Source: Festucalex cinctus (Eukaryota > Chordata > Actinopteri > Syngnathiformes > Syngnathidae). Taken from it: a stretch of 64,000 bases of DNA. Made by a program: the position numbers and the translations under genes. This document shows, piece after piece, positions 1 to 9,896 of this stretch. Location: assembly GCF_051991245.1 (NCBI RefSeq), contig NC_135421.1:4101557-4165556 (forward strand). The letters run 5' to 3'. The notes below the pieces were generated by a model, which saw only the letters and a list, made by a program, of their open reading frames with translations, had not been told where the DNA came from and did not search any database. Every line of letters starts with the position of its first letter. The stretch's first letter is position 1.

Positions 1-265
1 AGCTGAGGTGGCTCGGGCATCTGGTTCGGATGCCTCCTGGAGGCCTCCCTGGGGAGGTGTTCCGGGCATGTCCCACCGGCGGGAGGCCCCAGGGACGACC
101 CAGGACACGCTAGAGAGACTATGTCTCTCAGCTGGCCTGGGAACGCCTTGGGATCCGCCGGAGGAGCTGGTTGAAGTGGCTGGGGAATGGGAAGTCTGGG
201 CTTCACTCCTAAAGGTGCTGCCCCCGCGACCCGACCTCGGATAAGCGGTAGAAGATAGATGGATG
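1..265 (+). mobile_element. 3' end of an RTE/Rex3-type LINE (truncated)
   Basis: The third forward frame reads the familiar C-terminal tail of fish RTE (Rex3-like) ORF2: LRWLGHLVRMPPGGLP, then FRACPTGGRP and RDYVSQLAWERLGI. It is broken by an in-frame TAG at about 111. A frame change then gives PPEELVEVAGEWEVWASLL and PPRPD. The copy ends in a GATAGATGGATGG tail at about 253-265, the short GATG-type tail expected of this clade. The window starts inside the element, so the 5' part is not seen. The stop and frame change mark it as dead. The clade name is from memory of the family; the sequence itself shows only the tail. Confidence 0.7.
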
Positions 266-805
266 GAGTTTTCATTGGCGTATTGCTTTAAAATACATTT
301 AAATACATGAGACTGTGGAAAATATGTAGATAAAAGAGAAGTGCATTTGTGGGCCATTGGGGGAACGTCACTCACCAATTATTGACCTGTAGAAGTGTCA
401 GATTTGTCTGACTGGCTATCTGTTTCTTTTCATCCTCTGTTGGATAAGGATGCTACAAATGAAAGGAGGAAGACATTTTGTTGTTTTTGTATTTCAAGAT
501 TTACAAATGACCGGACAGACAAGACTCACCCCGATGTGCTGAAAAAGCCATGAGCGCATGACGTTTGTGGCATGTTTGGGTAGAACGCCACGTTTGTTTT
601 TTGTCGAGCTGTCATCGTGATTGAAGAGGTTTAAGTCCTGGTGAAATCGCAGCTGTAGCTGAGTGAACAGAGTTTAGGTTAGCCAAGCACAACTATACCA
701 TTACAACTGGGATTTCAAATGTAATAAAACATACTTGACAAAAACAATCAAATTGCTTTTTCATAAGAAGTGTGTTCACTGTTCAATTGTACTAATCAAA
801 CACGA
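266..805. other. no recognisable feature
   Basis: AT-rich sequence between the LINE tail and the first copia LTR. I see no coding potential and no repeat shared with the rest of the window. Confidence 0.5.
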
Positions 806-982
806 CGTTGTCTTTTCAAACTTTTATTCCCCGGAGTGGCAAACACCTGCTTGCTATCCGCCATTACCAAACCAACTAAACGTCCACTGTGCATGCCTGA
901 CCTTTCCCCATGTTTGACAATAGGGGGAGCTGTAATACTATTAATACAATACAGCATTTCAAATCGGAACACAAATTTAACA
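806..982 (-). repeat. copia LTR (3' LTR)
   Basis: This aligns by eye with 8197-8358, sharing ATTCCCCGGAGTGG, the CCAAACCAACTAAAC block, TGCCTGACCTTT and the ...GGAACACAAA end. It is slightly longer than its partner near 806-822. The inner edge reads TTAACA at 982 on the plus strand, which is TGTTAA on the element's strand. Confidence 0.75.
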
Positions 983-998
983 ATCTCCCTCTTATTTT
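983..998 (-). promoter_or_regulatory. polypurine tract of the copia element
   Basis: On the minus strand this reads AAAATAAGAGGGAGAT directly before the TGTTAA start of the 3' LTR. This is the expected place and composition for the plus-strand primer. Confidence 0.65.
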
Positions 999-1014
999 AA
1001 AAATAAAAATAAAG

Positions 1015-1929
1015 AGGCATCAGAATTCTTACTGATAGAAGCAGGTGCAAATAAGAAGTGCTTCAAACATACAAACTATGCGAGGGCAAACACATTCAAA
1101 TTGAATACCACAGCCTTCACTGAGTGCTTTCAAGAGGACCAGAAGTGATGCTCCCTTTTTTGTTAAACACTCAGCTAGTTGAGCCTTTGTCACTGACCAG
1201 TCTTATTGTGAGTTCCTTGATTACGTTTGGTAGTCCCTGTGGTAAGCTCAGAGAAGAGTGCTGCAAGGAAAACAGCATTGTCTATACCGTCTGACATTGC
1301 AGGTGTTTCACCAGCGAGGGTGCTCCTGACCACTAAGAGAACAAAATTTTCCTTTATCTCCCATAAGAGTGATCAATGTAGCACCTTGTGTGCCATCTGG
1401 GGGGTTTCCTCGTGAAGATTCACTGAAAACGGTCAGTTTTAAGTCACCATTCCCCAAATGTTGAAACTTCAATGTCACCTTGTGAGCTTTAAGTTTACGA
1501 ATGATCTTCATGAAAAGATTGCTCAGTGGCATTTTTTAAACTGGATGCCAAACAACATGAGTCAAACATTACTTCAGGTCTCGTCTGTTTAGCAACCCAT
1601 AAGATCTGTCCTATTTTAGACCTAAGTTGCTCTCTTTCAGTTTCATTCACAGGTGAATCCCTCTGTATAGCACGCGCTGGTTGGATGTGAATCTGTTGCA
1701 AATTTTCAATATAGCCGTACTGATGCATCTGTATCACAACATTAACAGAAACAATATCCATTCCCACATAACGGAAATTGCCATGTTACTCACGTCCAAC
1801 ATGGAATGCTGACTTAAGTCGAGAAATCACATCAGAAGTAAAGTCTGATGAACCTGCCCATAGAAAATCATCTACATGGCATGCAAGCACACCTGTACTT
1901 TGCGCTTCTCATCTAATCAAAAGAAGACT
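1015..1929 (-). pseudogene. copia pol, second part: RT active-site region and RNase H
   Basis: The minus strand reads ACHVDDFLWAGSSD at about 1830-1890, the [YH]VDD catalytic loop of a copia RT. VGMDIV and LRSKIGQILWVAKQTRPEV follow, the end of the palm/thumb. A frame change leads to KVTLKFQHLGNGDLKL and GATLITLMGDKGKF, the start of RNase H. Another leads to VTKAQLAECLTKKGASLL, a C-terminal tail typical of fish copia pol. At least two frameshifts and an insertion at 1930 interrupt it. In life this enzyme would copy the element RNA inside a Gag particle. Confidence 0.8.
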
Positions 1930-1934
1930 GCAGG
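1930..1934 (+). repeat. target-site duplication GCAGG (left copy)
   Basis: GCAGG here is repeated at 2595-2599 on the other side of the solo LTR. The five bases were part of the copia RT coding region (around the VDPA codons on the minus strand). Confidence 0.85.
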
Positions 1935-2594
1935 CGTCATGTTTCAGTTTTGGGAAGTTGGGTTTTGGTTTGGTTTTGGGTGTCTATGTTGTCTTTTGTC
2001 CGGTTTTGTCTCCCATAGTCTCGTCATAGTTAACCTCGTCCACCTGTGTGTGTCGCCCCTCCCTGTTTGTGTTGCTGATTAGTGCCCTCTGCCTGCTGTG
2101 TTTCCCAGGAGTGTCTTGTTAGTGTCTCGTTAGTGTTGTATTTAGGGAGTGGTGTTTGTTCACGCGTTGTGGGAGCATTGTCTTGTCTTGTCTTGTCAAG
2201 TCAAGGTGTGCTCAGCTGTGTTGCTAGTCTCTACATCTGGTCGCGTTCCTCTACGTCTGGTCGCGTTCCTCTACGTCTGGTCAAGTTTCCCTACGTCTGG
2301 TCGAGTTTCCCTACATCTGGTCAAGTGTCTCTACATCTGATCAAGTGTCTCACCCCCAAGCCAAGTGTTATCTCGTCCACGCCAAGTGTTCTCCCAAGTA
2401 TTCTCTCGTCCACGTCTACTCAAGTCTCCACGTCTACTCAGGTCTGTCCACGTTCTGCCAAGTCTGTCCTGCCACGTCTGTCCCCGTCATGTCTGTCACT
2501 ATCTTTGTGGTCAATAAAGTTATTCTCAGTCCTTTTCCTGTCATGTTTTTCTGCCAATGGGTCCATCCACATCCATACTCCACACATCATGACA
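1935..2594 (+). mobile_element. solo LTR, 660 bp, probably Gypsy-type
   Basis: The copia RT sequence is split here by a segment that starts CGTCATGTTTC and ends CATCATGACA, flanked by the 5-bp duplication GCAGG. The expected TGTCATG...CATGACA ends are present except that the first T is C. A polyadenylation signal AATAAA lies near 2513, about 80 bp from the end, which fixes the plus orientation and an R/U5 tail. A 20-bp minisatellite occupies the middle. No internal retroelement genes remain, so this is an LTR left by recombination. The Gypsy assignment is inferred from LTR style and duplication length only. Confidence 0.8.
2229..2350 (+). repeat. 20-bp minisatellite inside the solo LTR
   Basis: About six head-to-tail copies of a roughly 20-bp unit like CGCGTTCCTCTACGTCTGGT, drifting to AAGTGTCTCTACATCTGATC. 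It lies upstream of the presumed polyadenylation signal, so within U3/R. Tandem repeats at this place in LTRs often act as promoter or enhancer modules; that role is inference here. Confidence 0.75.
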
Positions 2595-2654
2595 GCAGGA
2601 TCCACTTTTGATACTTGACCAGCTGTGCCCTCCATTGTTTCTTTGACTCTGTTA

Positions 2655-3046
2655 TACCTTTGGAATGGGCTTCCACAAAATATTAGGCAATCCCCTTCTT
2701 TATCTGCATTTAAAACATCTTAAAACCCATCTCTATTCTTTGGCTTTTGGAGCACCATGAGATCATTTTTTTGTGTTTTGTGGTGTTTATGAATCTGATG
2801 TTTATTCTATTTATTTATCTATGTAATTATTTCTTTATGCACTCGCCTACTTCTTATTAATTTACTGATGTAAAATGTATTTACTCGAAAAAACAAAAAA
2901 ATGGTATCTCACTTAAAAATGTTTTGTTCTTGTTTTGTTACCTTATTCTTTACTGCACAACCGATTCCGGTTTCATGTACAGCACTTTGTATACAGCAAT
3001 GCCGGTTTTTAAAGCGCCTTATAAATAAAGTTGAGTTGAGTTGAAT
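2655..3046 (+). mobile_element. L2-type LINE 3' fragment inserted in copia RT
   Basis: A plus-strand frame begins LWNGLPQNIRQSPSLSAFKT and meets a stop. This is the C-terminal end seen in L2/CR1-like ORF2 proteins. It is followed by a 3' UTR ending AAAGCGCCTTATAAATAAAG and a (TTGAG)n tail at about 3031-3045. Copia RT coding stops at ...GLTDVLLY on one side and resumes at YNRVKETMEG on the other, so the insertion is nested in the copia copy. No clear target duplication was seen. A related tail sits at 13590-13676. Confidence 0.75.
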
Positions 3047-3535
3047 ATAGTAATACATCAGTAAGACCATATTCATATTTGTTTAGTTTGCACAGAATTC
3101 CATTTCTGCCTGCTTCTTGAGGTGGACGGACATAAATGTCCCTTGATAACCCCATGCCTTGCAGAAAAAAGCCAACTTTAAGTCCATAGAATGGACTTTC
3201 CACTGATTTTAACAAATCACGGTCAACAGCAACCTGAGGGATTCAGATGCACAAGTTGGTGAATCTTTTGTAGCTCTTGAATATTAAACTCTTCAAAACC
3301 TCTGCCAACAAGTCTGGGTACTATACTTTTGTCACTTTCTTTGAGACTACATACCCATCGAATGGAAATACCCTTTTGGCCTGTATCTTCGACCATATCT
3401 TCTACCGCTACAAAAACGTCATTGTTATACCAGCTTTTGATCTCTTCCTGTGTAGCTGCATCAAATGACGTCTTTTGTATTGAGTACATCATCATTCATG
3501 ACTTCCGATTCAACGTTGTGATGATCAACACCTGA
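3047..3535 (-). pseudogene. copia pol, first part of reverse transcriptase
   Basis: The minus strand from about 3530 reads DHHNVESEVMNDDV and then SFDAATQEEIKSWYNNDVF, the N-terminal RT entry of copia elements. ISIRWVCSLK follows, a match to the conserved RWV.T.K block. After a frame change come GLKVGFFLQGMGLSRDIYVR (fingers region) and LNKYEYGLTDVLLY. The next residues lie beyond the L2 insertion. One frameshift near 3215-3225 and the flanking insertions make it non-functional. Confidence 0.8.
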
Positions 3536-3810
3536 CATATGTAGCGATAATTGGGTCGTCTTTTAGACGAATTAATAATATGGACGTTACGGAGGTAAAT
3601 TGTATTTACCTCAATAACCTCTAGGGGCACCACGTTGGCTTTGCTTTGGGTCAACAGGAGCAAACAACGACCAAAATCCTTTCTTCATCAGTCATTTGTA
3701 ATCTAAAGTCGCCACACTCGATATTCAGTGGTTCGTTGTACTAACAAAAGAATAATAATCCACTCGGAAACACAGATGATTTAGGCAGAATAGAGTTAAT
3801 AAAACATGCA

Positions 3811-3816
3811 TTTATT
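3811..3816 (-). terminator. polyadenylation signal of the 2-kb LTR
   Basis: AATAAA on the minus strand, about 270 bp before the LTR end. Confidence 0.5.
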
Positions 3817-4750
3817 CACGATTGCTACACTACAGAATAAAAAAACTGCCTAACTAACTATCCAACCGTCAGGAGAAAAGAAATCAAATAGCGCTAAATC
3901 AAAATAGGGAAAGAATGTGAACGAATAGGGAAACAGGAAAAAGAGAAATTTAACTTGCCAGGTCTGTGATATGTTTCAAATGTAAGTTGCACACAGCGGT
4001 ATGCCGAATTGGAGAAAATCAAATGTGCACTTACGAGTTGGATACTGCGTAGAACGAGCAGAAACGGGAGGTCTTTGGAAAAGGGGGAAAAATAGTCAAT
4101 GTTCGTTCAAAAAGGCAAGAAAAATCAAAAAGGGGCTATTCCACAGGTGAGCAAGGGAGCCGCTCGGGGGCTGACGTAGTTGCGCGGCTCGTCCCTTGAT
4201 TGGTCGGCGAGATGTTTCCCTGGCGAGTTTGGTTCTGCCGGACAGCTGTCCGACTCCAGGTGTTGGAGCTCGGTTCGCGGCGTGCCCGCGTACGGGGAAG
4301 ACCCGCAGTTGGAGGTGCGCTTGCACAGCGGCGGGGCGCCACCGAATAGCAGGTGAGATGCGGTGCGGCTTAGGTGCACAACCTTGAGTCCGGCGGTACG
4401 TTGCAAGTGTACCCCGGGGCAGCGGAGCTCGCTGCTGGCGGACAGTTACCGATGGTGAAGAAGGAAAAAAAGAAAAAAAGGGAAAACAAAGAAAAAGGGA
4501 GTAAAAAGAGTCTCTTTGGGGTCAGCGTTGCAGTTTGCACCTGCTTTGGCGTGGCGTGGAGCGAGCGTCGGTTCTCGTGGCAATGGTTTCTCCCAGGAAC
4601 AAAAAGGGGCCACGTGCTGGACAAGTTTCTTGGGACAAAGTTAGTGGGCAAGCCCGGCTACTTGCAGGTGAAGAGGCATCGGGGGGAGAGAGGTCGGAAG
4701 AAGAGCGCAAGAAGAGAAGAGAAGAGCAAGAGCGAGAGAGAGATCCTCTC

Positions 4751-4765
4751 GTCTTTTTAAAGTCT
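4751..4765 (-). promoter_or_regulatory. possible TATA box of the 2-kb LTR
   Basis: The minus strand reads GACTTTAAAAAGACG, followed by a pyrimidine-rich run. This is the best core-promoter candidate in the LTR. The call rests on position and sequence alone. Confidence 0.4.
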
Positions 4766-5536
4766 ATGGGCGGGGCTTCAGGAGGGAGTGGCAAACCCTT
4801 CTGTTCGCTCACGCAGCAAATTATTAAAGGGATTAATAATTTGGCATTAATTTGGTCAGTCTGGCAAATCAATTTTTCCACACAACCCGTTTAGCACACA
4901 TCGTAATTAATGCATCATAAACTAATTTGTGAGGTCGTTCTTGAGCCTAATCTGACTGAACTGAAAGATATTGATTACCTTTCATTTCTTATGGAGTACA
5001 GATGACATAGGACGTTTATACACACAAAGACATAACATGAATCATTCGTAGTTCAGTTATCTGTCAAGAATTATCATGGTATAAATGTGTAAAATGCGGT
5101 TACTTGTATGAATTGTCACAAAGGATAGTTCCAAGTTTCACCACTTGACAGTGCTGTTGCTCCATCTAGGCATTCCAGGAGTTTCCCCTGGAGGGGTGAC
5201 ACCAGAGAGTCCCCCCCTGGTTGATAAGAAACTTCATAAACATTCCTTTGATCAGTCGTTTGTATATTCCAATTCATTGAAGGCGTTTCTCGGGCTCCGG
5301 GAAGTCGGGGCCCGAATAGACTCCTTCGGCAGACGCATAAATTCCTTTGTCTCCTGGTCAGCGGCTTCAAAAGAGCTTTGTTGGTGGTTGTGTGACCACC
5401 TGCAGAGCTAACCAAGCTTAGATCCTGTCTGAGCTGTGGAATGTTTATGCGACTGCAGAGAGTTTGCTTTTGAAGAAGCAAACTAAAAAAAAAATTAGAG
5501 GGTGGCCTGGGCCATAGGCCATAGTTGTTACACATA

Positions 5537-6020
5537 ACTGCTTCCTTTTCACCGTCACTACCATCAGACTGAATATATTTGAGATTATACCAATTTTTAT
5601 AGTGGCCCATTGCTTTGCCTTCTCTGCCAAGCACTTTTGCTCTCATTGGAACATCCTCATTCCTTTTCATAAAAGTTACAGTCTGTCCTTGTTTCAACTT
5701 TACATTGTCAATAAAGACAGGATTATCATATGCAGCATTGTGTTCAATCTCAATTTGTGTCCCTGTTGGCTGTACCCCTTCTCCTATTGGTTTCATATTG
5801 GTTTCTCATTTTGTTCATCGTTATTTTCTAGCTGTTCACTGACAGCATTATCTGTCGTTTTGTTTACACCATTTGTGTTCTCATCCTGTGTAGTTTCTGT
5901 CACCCTGCTTTGTACATTATCAATCCTGTTTTCACTACAAACATTTTGTTTGATTACTGATCGTGTGTGTGTGTGTCTTACTGAGCGTTGAATGATGCAC
6001 TCTAACAAGCACACCTCCAT
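5537..6020 (-). pseudogene. copia pol, region between integrase and RT
   Basis: The minus strand continues from the integrase into a hydrophilic stretch (NRIDNVQSRVTETTQDENT) and then KLKQGQTVTFMKRNEDVP and AKVLGREGKAMGHYKNWYN. This is the segment copia elements have between integrase and RT. A frame change occurs near 5793-5800. Coding runs into the 2-kb LTR at 5533. Confidence 0.65.
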
Positions 6021-6835
6021 GTCTTACAAACAACTCCATCTTGACCAATAACAACCCCTGGTCCTTTCCACTCCACACTGTCTGCTCGTTTGTAATAGAC
6101 CTTATTACCTGCTTCATATTTTTCATCTGTTGGCCTGAGCTGCTTATGCAGTGCCCTCCTCAACCTCTCTGAACATTCAGCTTCAGTGAAAGCTTTTCCA
6201 GAAGCATGCAGAGCAGATATATGTATTACCACCTTCGCGCTCATTGCTGTACCTTCCAGTGCAGGTGACTTATTGACTAGTAGAGAAGGTAGGTTAGGAT
6301 TTTGACCAAATACAAGTTGATGGGGGCTATACCCATGAACACTGTGCATGCAATTCTTCGCCAACAGGGCCCAGTCCAGGGCAGTCTGCCAATCATTGTC
6401 CTGTTTAACCTTGAGGATGATGGCTGTAAGAATCTGATTGTGTCTTTCCAATAGTCCATTGCTCCAAGGACTGTACCCCGTTGTTGTCTTTACTTCTGTG
6501 TTGAAATTCTCCAGCATGTCCCTGAATTCCTCGTTGTTGAATTCTCCACCGTTGTCGCTGAAGATGCGCTGTGGACGCCCATGCACATTTATCCACGTCT
6601 GAATGAAGGCGTTGACGATTTCACATGCCTTCTGGGTTTTCACTATAGTTCCTGCACTGAAGCGTAAGAACTGGTCGATGACATGAAGGTACCACACATT
6701 CTGCTCCAACCCGTGCAGATCCACTGCCACTATCTCATTGTATCCTGAAGCTAGTGGCAGTCCAACAGCTGGCTTTCGCTTACTTTGACCGTATCTCTGA
6801 CATATGTCGCAGTCATGTACAACATGTACAGTCAC
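6002..6835 (-). pseudogene. copia integrase
   Basis: An open frame of 277 codons with the retroviral-type integrase core. Residue 39 (VAVDLHG), residue 94 (FSDNGGEF) and residue 130 (GLLERHNQ) form the DDE triad, with exactly 35 residues between the last two. The start carries CDIC, the cysteine pair of the HHCC zinc finger whose histidines are in the preceding frame. The C-terminal half has YSPHQLVFGQNP and KVYYKRAD, typical of copia. The enzyme would insert element cDNA into host DNA. The triad is complete, but the frame is cut off from the zinc-finger histidines by a frameshift near 6835, so I call it broken. Confidence 0.85.
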
Positions 6836-7500
6836 GGTACTATTTGTTGCAAAATAGTGAGGCAGTCTTTGTTCCCTGAACTTTGAATAAGCTTCTGCAG
6901 TCTGTCTATTGATGCATGGCCAAATTGTTTGTGAAGCTTGAGTACGACTTTGTGCTTTTCATGTGGACGCATATTTTCAGTTACCGAAAGGATTTCTTCT
7001 TTAGTTGTTTGCAAATCCTTCACTTGATTCCCATTGTTATCTTCATCTCTTATGTCCACACAGTTTGCTTAAACATTACCACTTTGTCATGTTCCATGTC
7101 AAGAATTGCCCAAGCCCTCTTGAGGGATGTTTTACTCAACAACAAGGGAATTGCATTGTCATTGACCACTTCTGTGTCAATATTACATCTTGTTTGTCCT
7201 ATTTTAGCCGGAAGTCTCACTTTTCTGTTGGAATATACTATTTTTCCATCACCAAAACGAAATGGCCTACAACTGCGGTGCTCTGTTTTCATCAGCTTGT
7301 TGACCTGCTCTTGACTGAGCTGATTAACATAGCTCTCCAGCCACATATCACCACATACTGTACAAGCGCAAATGATTCAGTCAAAAAAATCTCTGAGGCA
7401 GACATGGGGTCCTGTGACCGCACTGTTATGTTCACTTTATCCATATTTTCATCTTCAATTAGTCTTTGGCCCAATGAAATGTGCTTTGAAACAAAGCACA
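6836..7500 (-). pseudogene. copia protease and GAG-pre-integrase domain
   Basis: In minus-strand order, a frame at about 7500-7292 ends the protease entry, and a second frame reads WLESYVNQLSQEQVNKLM, PFRFGDGKIVYSNRKVRLPA and NDNAIPLLLSKTSLKRAWAI, the body of a copia aspartic protease. The frame 7059-6832 carries KVVLKLHKQFGHASIDRLQK, with the two histidines of the GAG-pre-integrase/zinc-binding domain. Where the catalytic Asp-Ser motif should be, the frame reads L-T-E-S and then shifts, so the active site is destroyed. Confidence 0.75.
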
Positions 7501-7599
7501 CCTCGAACGTTCGCCAAATTTATCCAATGGATTGGTGCCTGCTAGCGGTGTCTTTATTTGACCACTTTTGAACGTCGTGTTTTGTTTCGTTTTCCTTTT

Positions 7600-8172
7600 A
7601 TTTCTCGTTGATTCGTGAGAAAAGCTGCGTCCTGATTCAGCTGTATAGTGTTGTCGATTTCGTTCCAAAAATCAATTTTAGCGCGGATTTCAATGACGAG
7701 TAAGTCAACTCTGTGCATGTCGTGAGCGTGAGCTGTTTGTTTTTCTCTTCGAGGCAAGCTGTCTCCAGCAGCTTAAATTCTAACACAGTAGTGTTCATCA
7801 GGTAACGTCATGTCATATTTTTTCATCCGGTTGTAATGCTGTTCAAAGTTTATGTTGTAATCTTCTTTTGAAACGGAGCCGTCTTTCGCAATTCGATCAA
7901 AATGAGAATAGGCTACCTATGTACAATCTTTTTCCTCTTTTAGAAAAACACAGTCCAGTTTAGCTAATAATGTGTCCATCCTTGTCCAAGTGGTCAGCTG
8001 GAATCTCCATGACGATTTCGCGGCCTCTTCCTTCCAGCCCCAAAGCCAAAGCAAGCACTTGCATTTTCTTGTCCAGTTCTGTGATCCTTTTCCAAACGCT
8101 GATTTCATTTTTCCAGCTCTCAAACGGTCTGGTTTGGTCAAACTTTGACGGCACCTTGTTGTTCGCAGCCAT
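7600..8172 (-). pseudogene. copia gag
   Basis: From the ATG at 8172 the frame reads NNKVPSKFDQTRPFESWKNE and then ITELDKKMQVLALALGLEGR, the start of fish copia Gag. A frameshift near 7970 is needed to continue into LLAKLDCVFLKEEKD. Later frames read RIAKDGSVSKEDYNIN and EKQTAHAHDMHRVD. The capsid-like protein would package element RNA. The start codon lies only four bases after the primer-binding site, so there is practically no leader. Confidence 0.75.
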
Positions 8173-8176
8173 CCTC

Positions 8177-8195
8177 AAACCATCCTCTGCTACCA
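8177..8195 (-). promoter_or_regulatory. primer-binding site for initiator tRNA-Met
   Basis: The plus strand reads AAACCATCCTCTGCTACCA. This is identical over 19 bases to the 3' end, including CCA, of vertebrate initiator tRNA-Met as I remember it. On the minus strand it is the complement that the tRNA would pair with to prime reverse transcription. It sits one base from the LTR. Confidence 0.85.
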
Positions 8196-8196
8196 A

Positions 8197-8358
8197 CGTT
8201 AACTTTCATTCCCCGGAGTGGTCATACACCTGCTTGTCATCCGCCAAACCAACTAAACATACACTGTGTATGCCTGACCTTTGCCATTGTTCGATAATAG
8301 GGGAGCTGTAACACTATTAATATAATGCAGCATTTAAAATAGGAACACAAAGTTAACA
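8197..8358 (-). repeat. copia LTR (5' LTR)
   Basis: Partner of the LTR at about 806-982. It ends AGTTAACA at 8358 (TGTTAACT on the element's strand) and begins CGTTAAC next to the primer-binding site. TGTTAAC would be the mirror-image end, so the first base seems mutated. Confidence 0.75.
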
Positions 8359-8514
8359 TAACATAATCATCCATCTTAAACTTTACATCATACACAGGGC
8401 AAGTAATAACCCAAAGGGACTATGAGAGAAACTGAAACGATTGGCGAGGCCTATGCCAACACGCTAACCTCAATCGCGGTCCCTATTAAGTCAAAGTATT
8501 TTTTTAAAAGAATT

Positions 8515-8760
8515 TGATTGTATTGTTTCAATAAGGTTAGCACGTCCACCTCCCAGTACTGAGGACTCGGGTTCGAGTCCAGGCTCCGGCCTTCCTGGGT
8601 GGAGTTTGCATGTTCTCCCCGTGCCTGCGTGGGTCTTCTCCGGATACTCCGGTCTCCTCCCACATTCCAAAGACATGCATGGCAGGGTAATTGGGCGCTC
8701 CAAATTGTCCCTACGTGTGATTGTGTGTGTGGATGGTTCTTCGTCTCTGTGTGACGTTTT
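8515..8760 (+). mobile_element. tRNA-derived SINE fragment
   Basis: GGTTAGCACGTCCACCTCCC at about 8534 and GGGTTCGAGTCC at about 8569 resemble the A and B boxes of a polymerase III promoter in a tRNA-like head. The body follows (GCATGTTCTCCCCGTGCC, CGTGGGTCTTCTCCGGATAC, CCACATTCCAAAGACATGCA), a very common fish repeat that I associate with tRNA-SINEs sharing an RTE-type tail. The 3' tail is missing. It is not a tRNA gene because no cloverleaf can be drawn. Confidence 0.65.
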
Positions 8761-9044
8761 AAATTTTGGTCATACAGTGGCACTCAAATGACTCAAATGT
8801 ATGTTTGAGTGTGCGTGCATCTCTGCTCTTCCGCTCCCATAATCGATCAAATACTACAAACTGGGAACAAAATCATTCACACTCCGCTTAGTTTTTTAAA
8901 GGAAGTGTCAAAAATGAGTCACAACCTGTCTGAGCTTTTCCTATGCATAACTGTGATTTTCTACTGTGTTGCCTGTTGATTGAATGCACCTTGAGTCCAC
9001 TGACTGCAGGATTGTTGCTTTTTCTTCTGCTTCTCCGTGAAGAA
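8761..9044. other. no recognisable feature
   Basis: Mixed sequence with no long frame and no repeat recognised. Confidence 0.4.
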
Positions 9045-9262
9045 ACTGAAAATTGAAAACCACACGTATGTTCTTCATGTGTTTTTTTCTTTTTTTTCTT
9101 CAAAAGCTCTGAATTGTTCATTCGGTAGTCTTACCGATTATTTTTTTTTCCCCGTGTATGTGTGTGTTTGTGTGCGTGCGTGCGTGTGCGTGCAAATACG
9201 TGCACATTTATACTCATTAATTCACCTAAAACCTCATAAAAATTACCCTTCATGTGTTTGTT
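9045..9262 (-). repeat. unclassified dispersed repeat with embedded GT/GC-rich microsatellite
   Basis: The reverse complement shares with about 29640-29900 the blocks AAGGGTAAT, AGGTTTTAGGTGAAT, ACGTATTTGCACGCACACGC and ATCGGTAAGACTACCGAATG, in the same order around a (CACG/CACA)n tract. Two copies 20 kb apart in opposite orientation show that this is a mobile or ancient repeat family. No coding or terminal repeats are visible. Confidence 0.6.
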
Positions 9263-9644
9263 GAAAACATGCAATGGCAGTGCTGTCGCATGGATTCCAC
9301 TCTGCGTGTGCGCTCCCGCGGCTTGCGGGGGAGATACACATTTTTTACGGGGGTACAACTTTGGCACAATACCCGTTAGCGAGGTGTAAGGGAAAAAAGT
9401 TCCATATGACAATTAGTGCGTCATGCTTCTCAACGAGGAGTGGACGGCCAGCGAGCGCTACACTTAATAAGCTTAATTAGCGTGTCATGCTTCTCAACGC
9501 GAGGGCTTCCGTGTTCAGTGCGTGAAGCAGTCTTCCTGCGCACTCTTGCAAACATGCTGAAAGAGGCGTGCCGCAGGCCTTTTCCATCGCTAGTCAGACA
9601 GGCGACCATGCGTGTATGTGTACCTGCCTTTAACACAGAGTTAG

Positions 9645-9770
9645 AGTTAGAGAGATTGTCTCGTATTTATTTTTGTAAGTACCAGTACTAAAAAAAATGA
9701 TACCGAGACATTTTTGATGCCAAAATATCGAGGTACGGTCCTGGTACTGGTACCACGTTCAACACTAATT
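9645..9770 (-). mobile_element. possible end of a hAT-type DNA transposon
   Basis: The minus strand from about 9768 reads TAGTGTTGAACGTGGTACC, followed by GTACCAGGACCGTACCTC and an inverted TCTCG...CGAGA pair. This resembles the terminal region of fish hAT elements. No second end or 8-bp duplication was found, so the call is weak. Confidence 0.3.
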
Positions 9771-9896
9771 GTAAGGTTTATTCACTTTTTTTAAGCACCA
9801 TTATTATTATTTTTTTTTAATGCGACATGAACCGTTGTGTCAGTCGTTTGAGATAACGTGAACGTCAAAGAAATCAAAGAAAGAGAAATGAGAAAC

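Larger units (their letters stand above)
3540..5532 (-). mobile_element. 2-kb solo LTR of an endogenous retrovirus or LTR retrotransposon
   Basis: Copia coding is interrupted between 3539 and 5533 by a segment that starts TGTAGCG and ends GTTACA, flanked on both sides by CATA (3536-3539 and 5533-5536). On the minus strand it has a TATA-like TTTAAAAAG near 4755-4765, a CT-rich stretch just downstream (about 4670-4745), and AATAAA near 3811-3816. So U3 would be about 0.8 kb, R about 0.9 kb and U5 about 0.25 kb. Open frames inside are short and show no retroviral motif. The family is not recognised. A 4-bp duplication fits retroviral or Gypsy integration. Confidence 0.72.
806..8358 (-). mobile_element. 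Ty1/copia retrotransposon, decayed, with three nested insertions
   Basis: Two related LTRs (about 806-982 and 8197-8358) enclose, on the minus strand, gag, protease, GAG-pre-integrase, integrase and reverse transcriptase/RNase H, in the copia order with integrase before RT. A primer-binding site lies beside the right LTR and a polypurine tract beside the left LTR. The LTRs share the edge TGTTAA on their own strand. Coding parts are separated by frameshifts, and three later insertions lie in the RT and linker regions (1935-2594, about 2655-3046, 3540-5532). Without them the element is about 4.5 kb, a normal copia size. I could not find a convincing target-site duplication. Confidence 0.88.

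Noticed and set aside
5116..5796. 226-codon minus-strand frame
   Set aside because: It joins copia linker sequence (above 5533) with LTR sequence (below 5532) by chance read-through. It is not a single gene.
8534..8582. tRNA gene from A- and B-box-like text
   Set aside because: No cloverleaf or anticodon arm can be drawn, and the body that follows is the common fish SINE.
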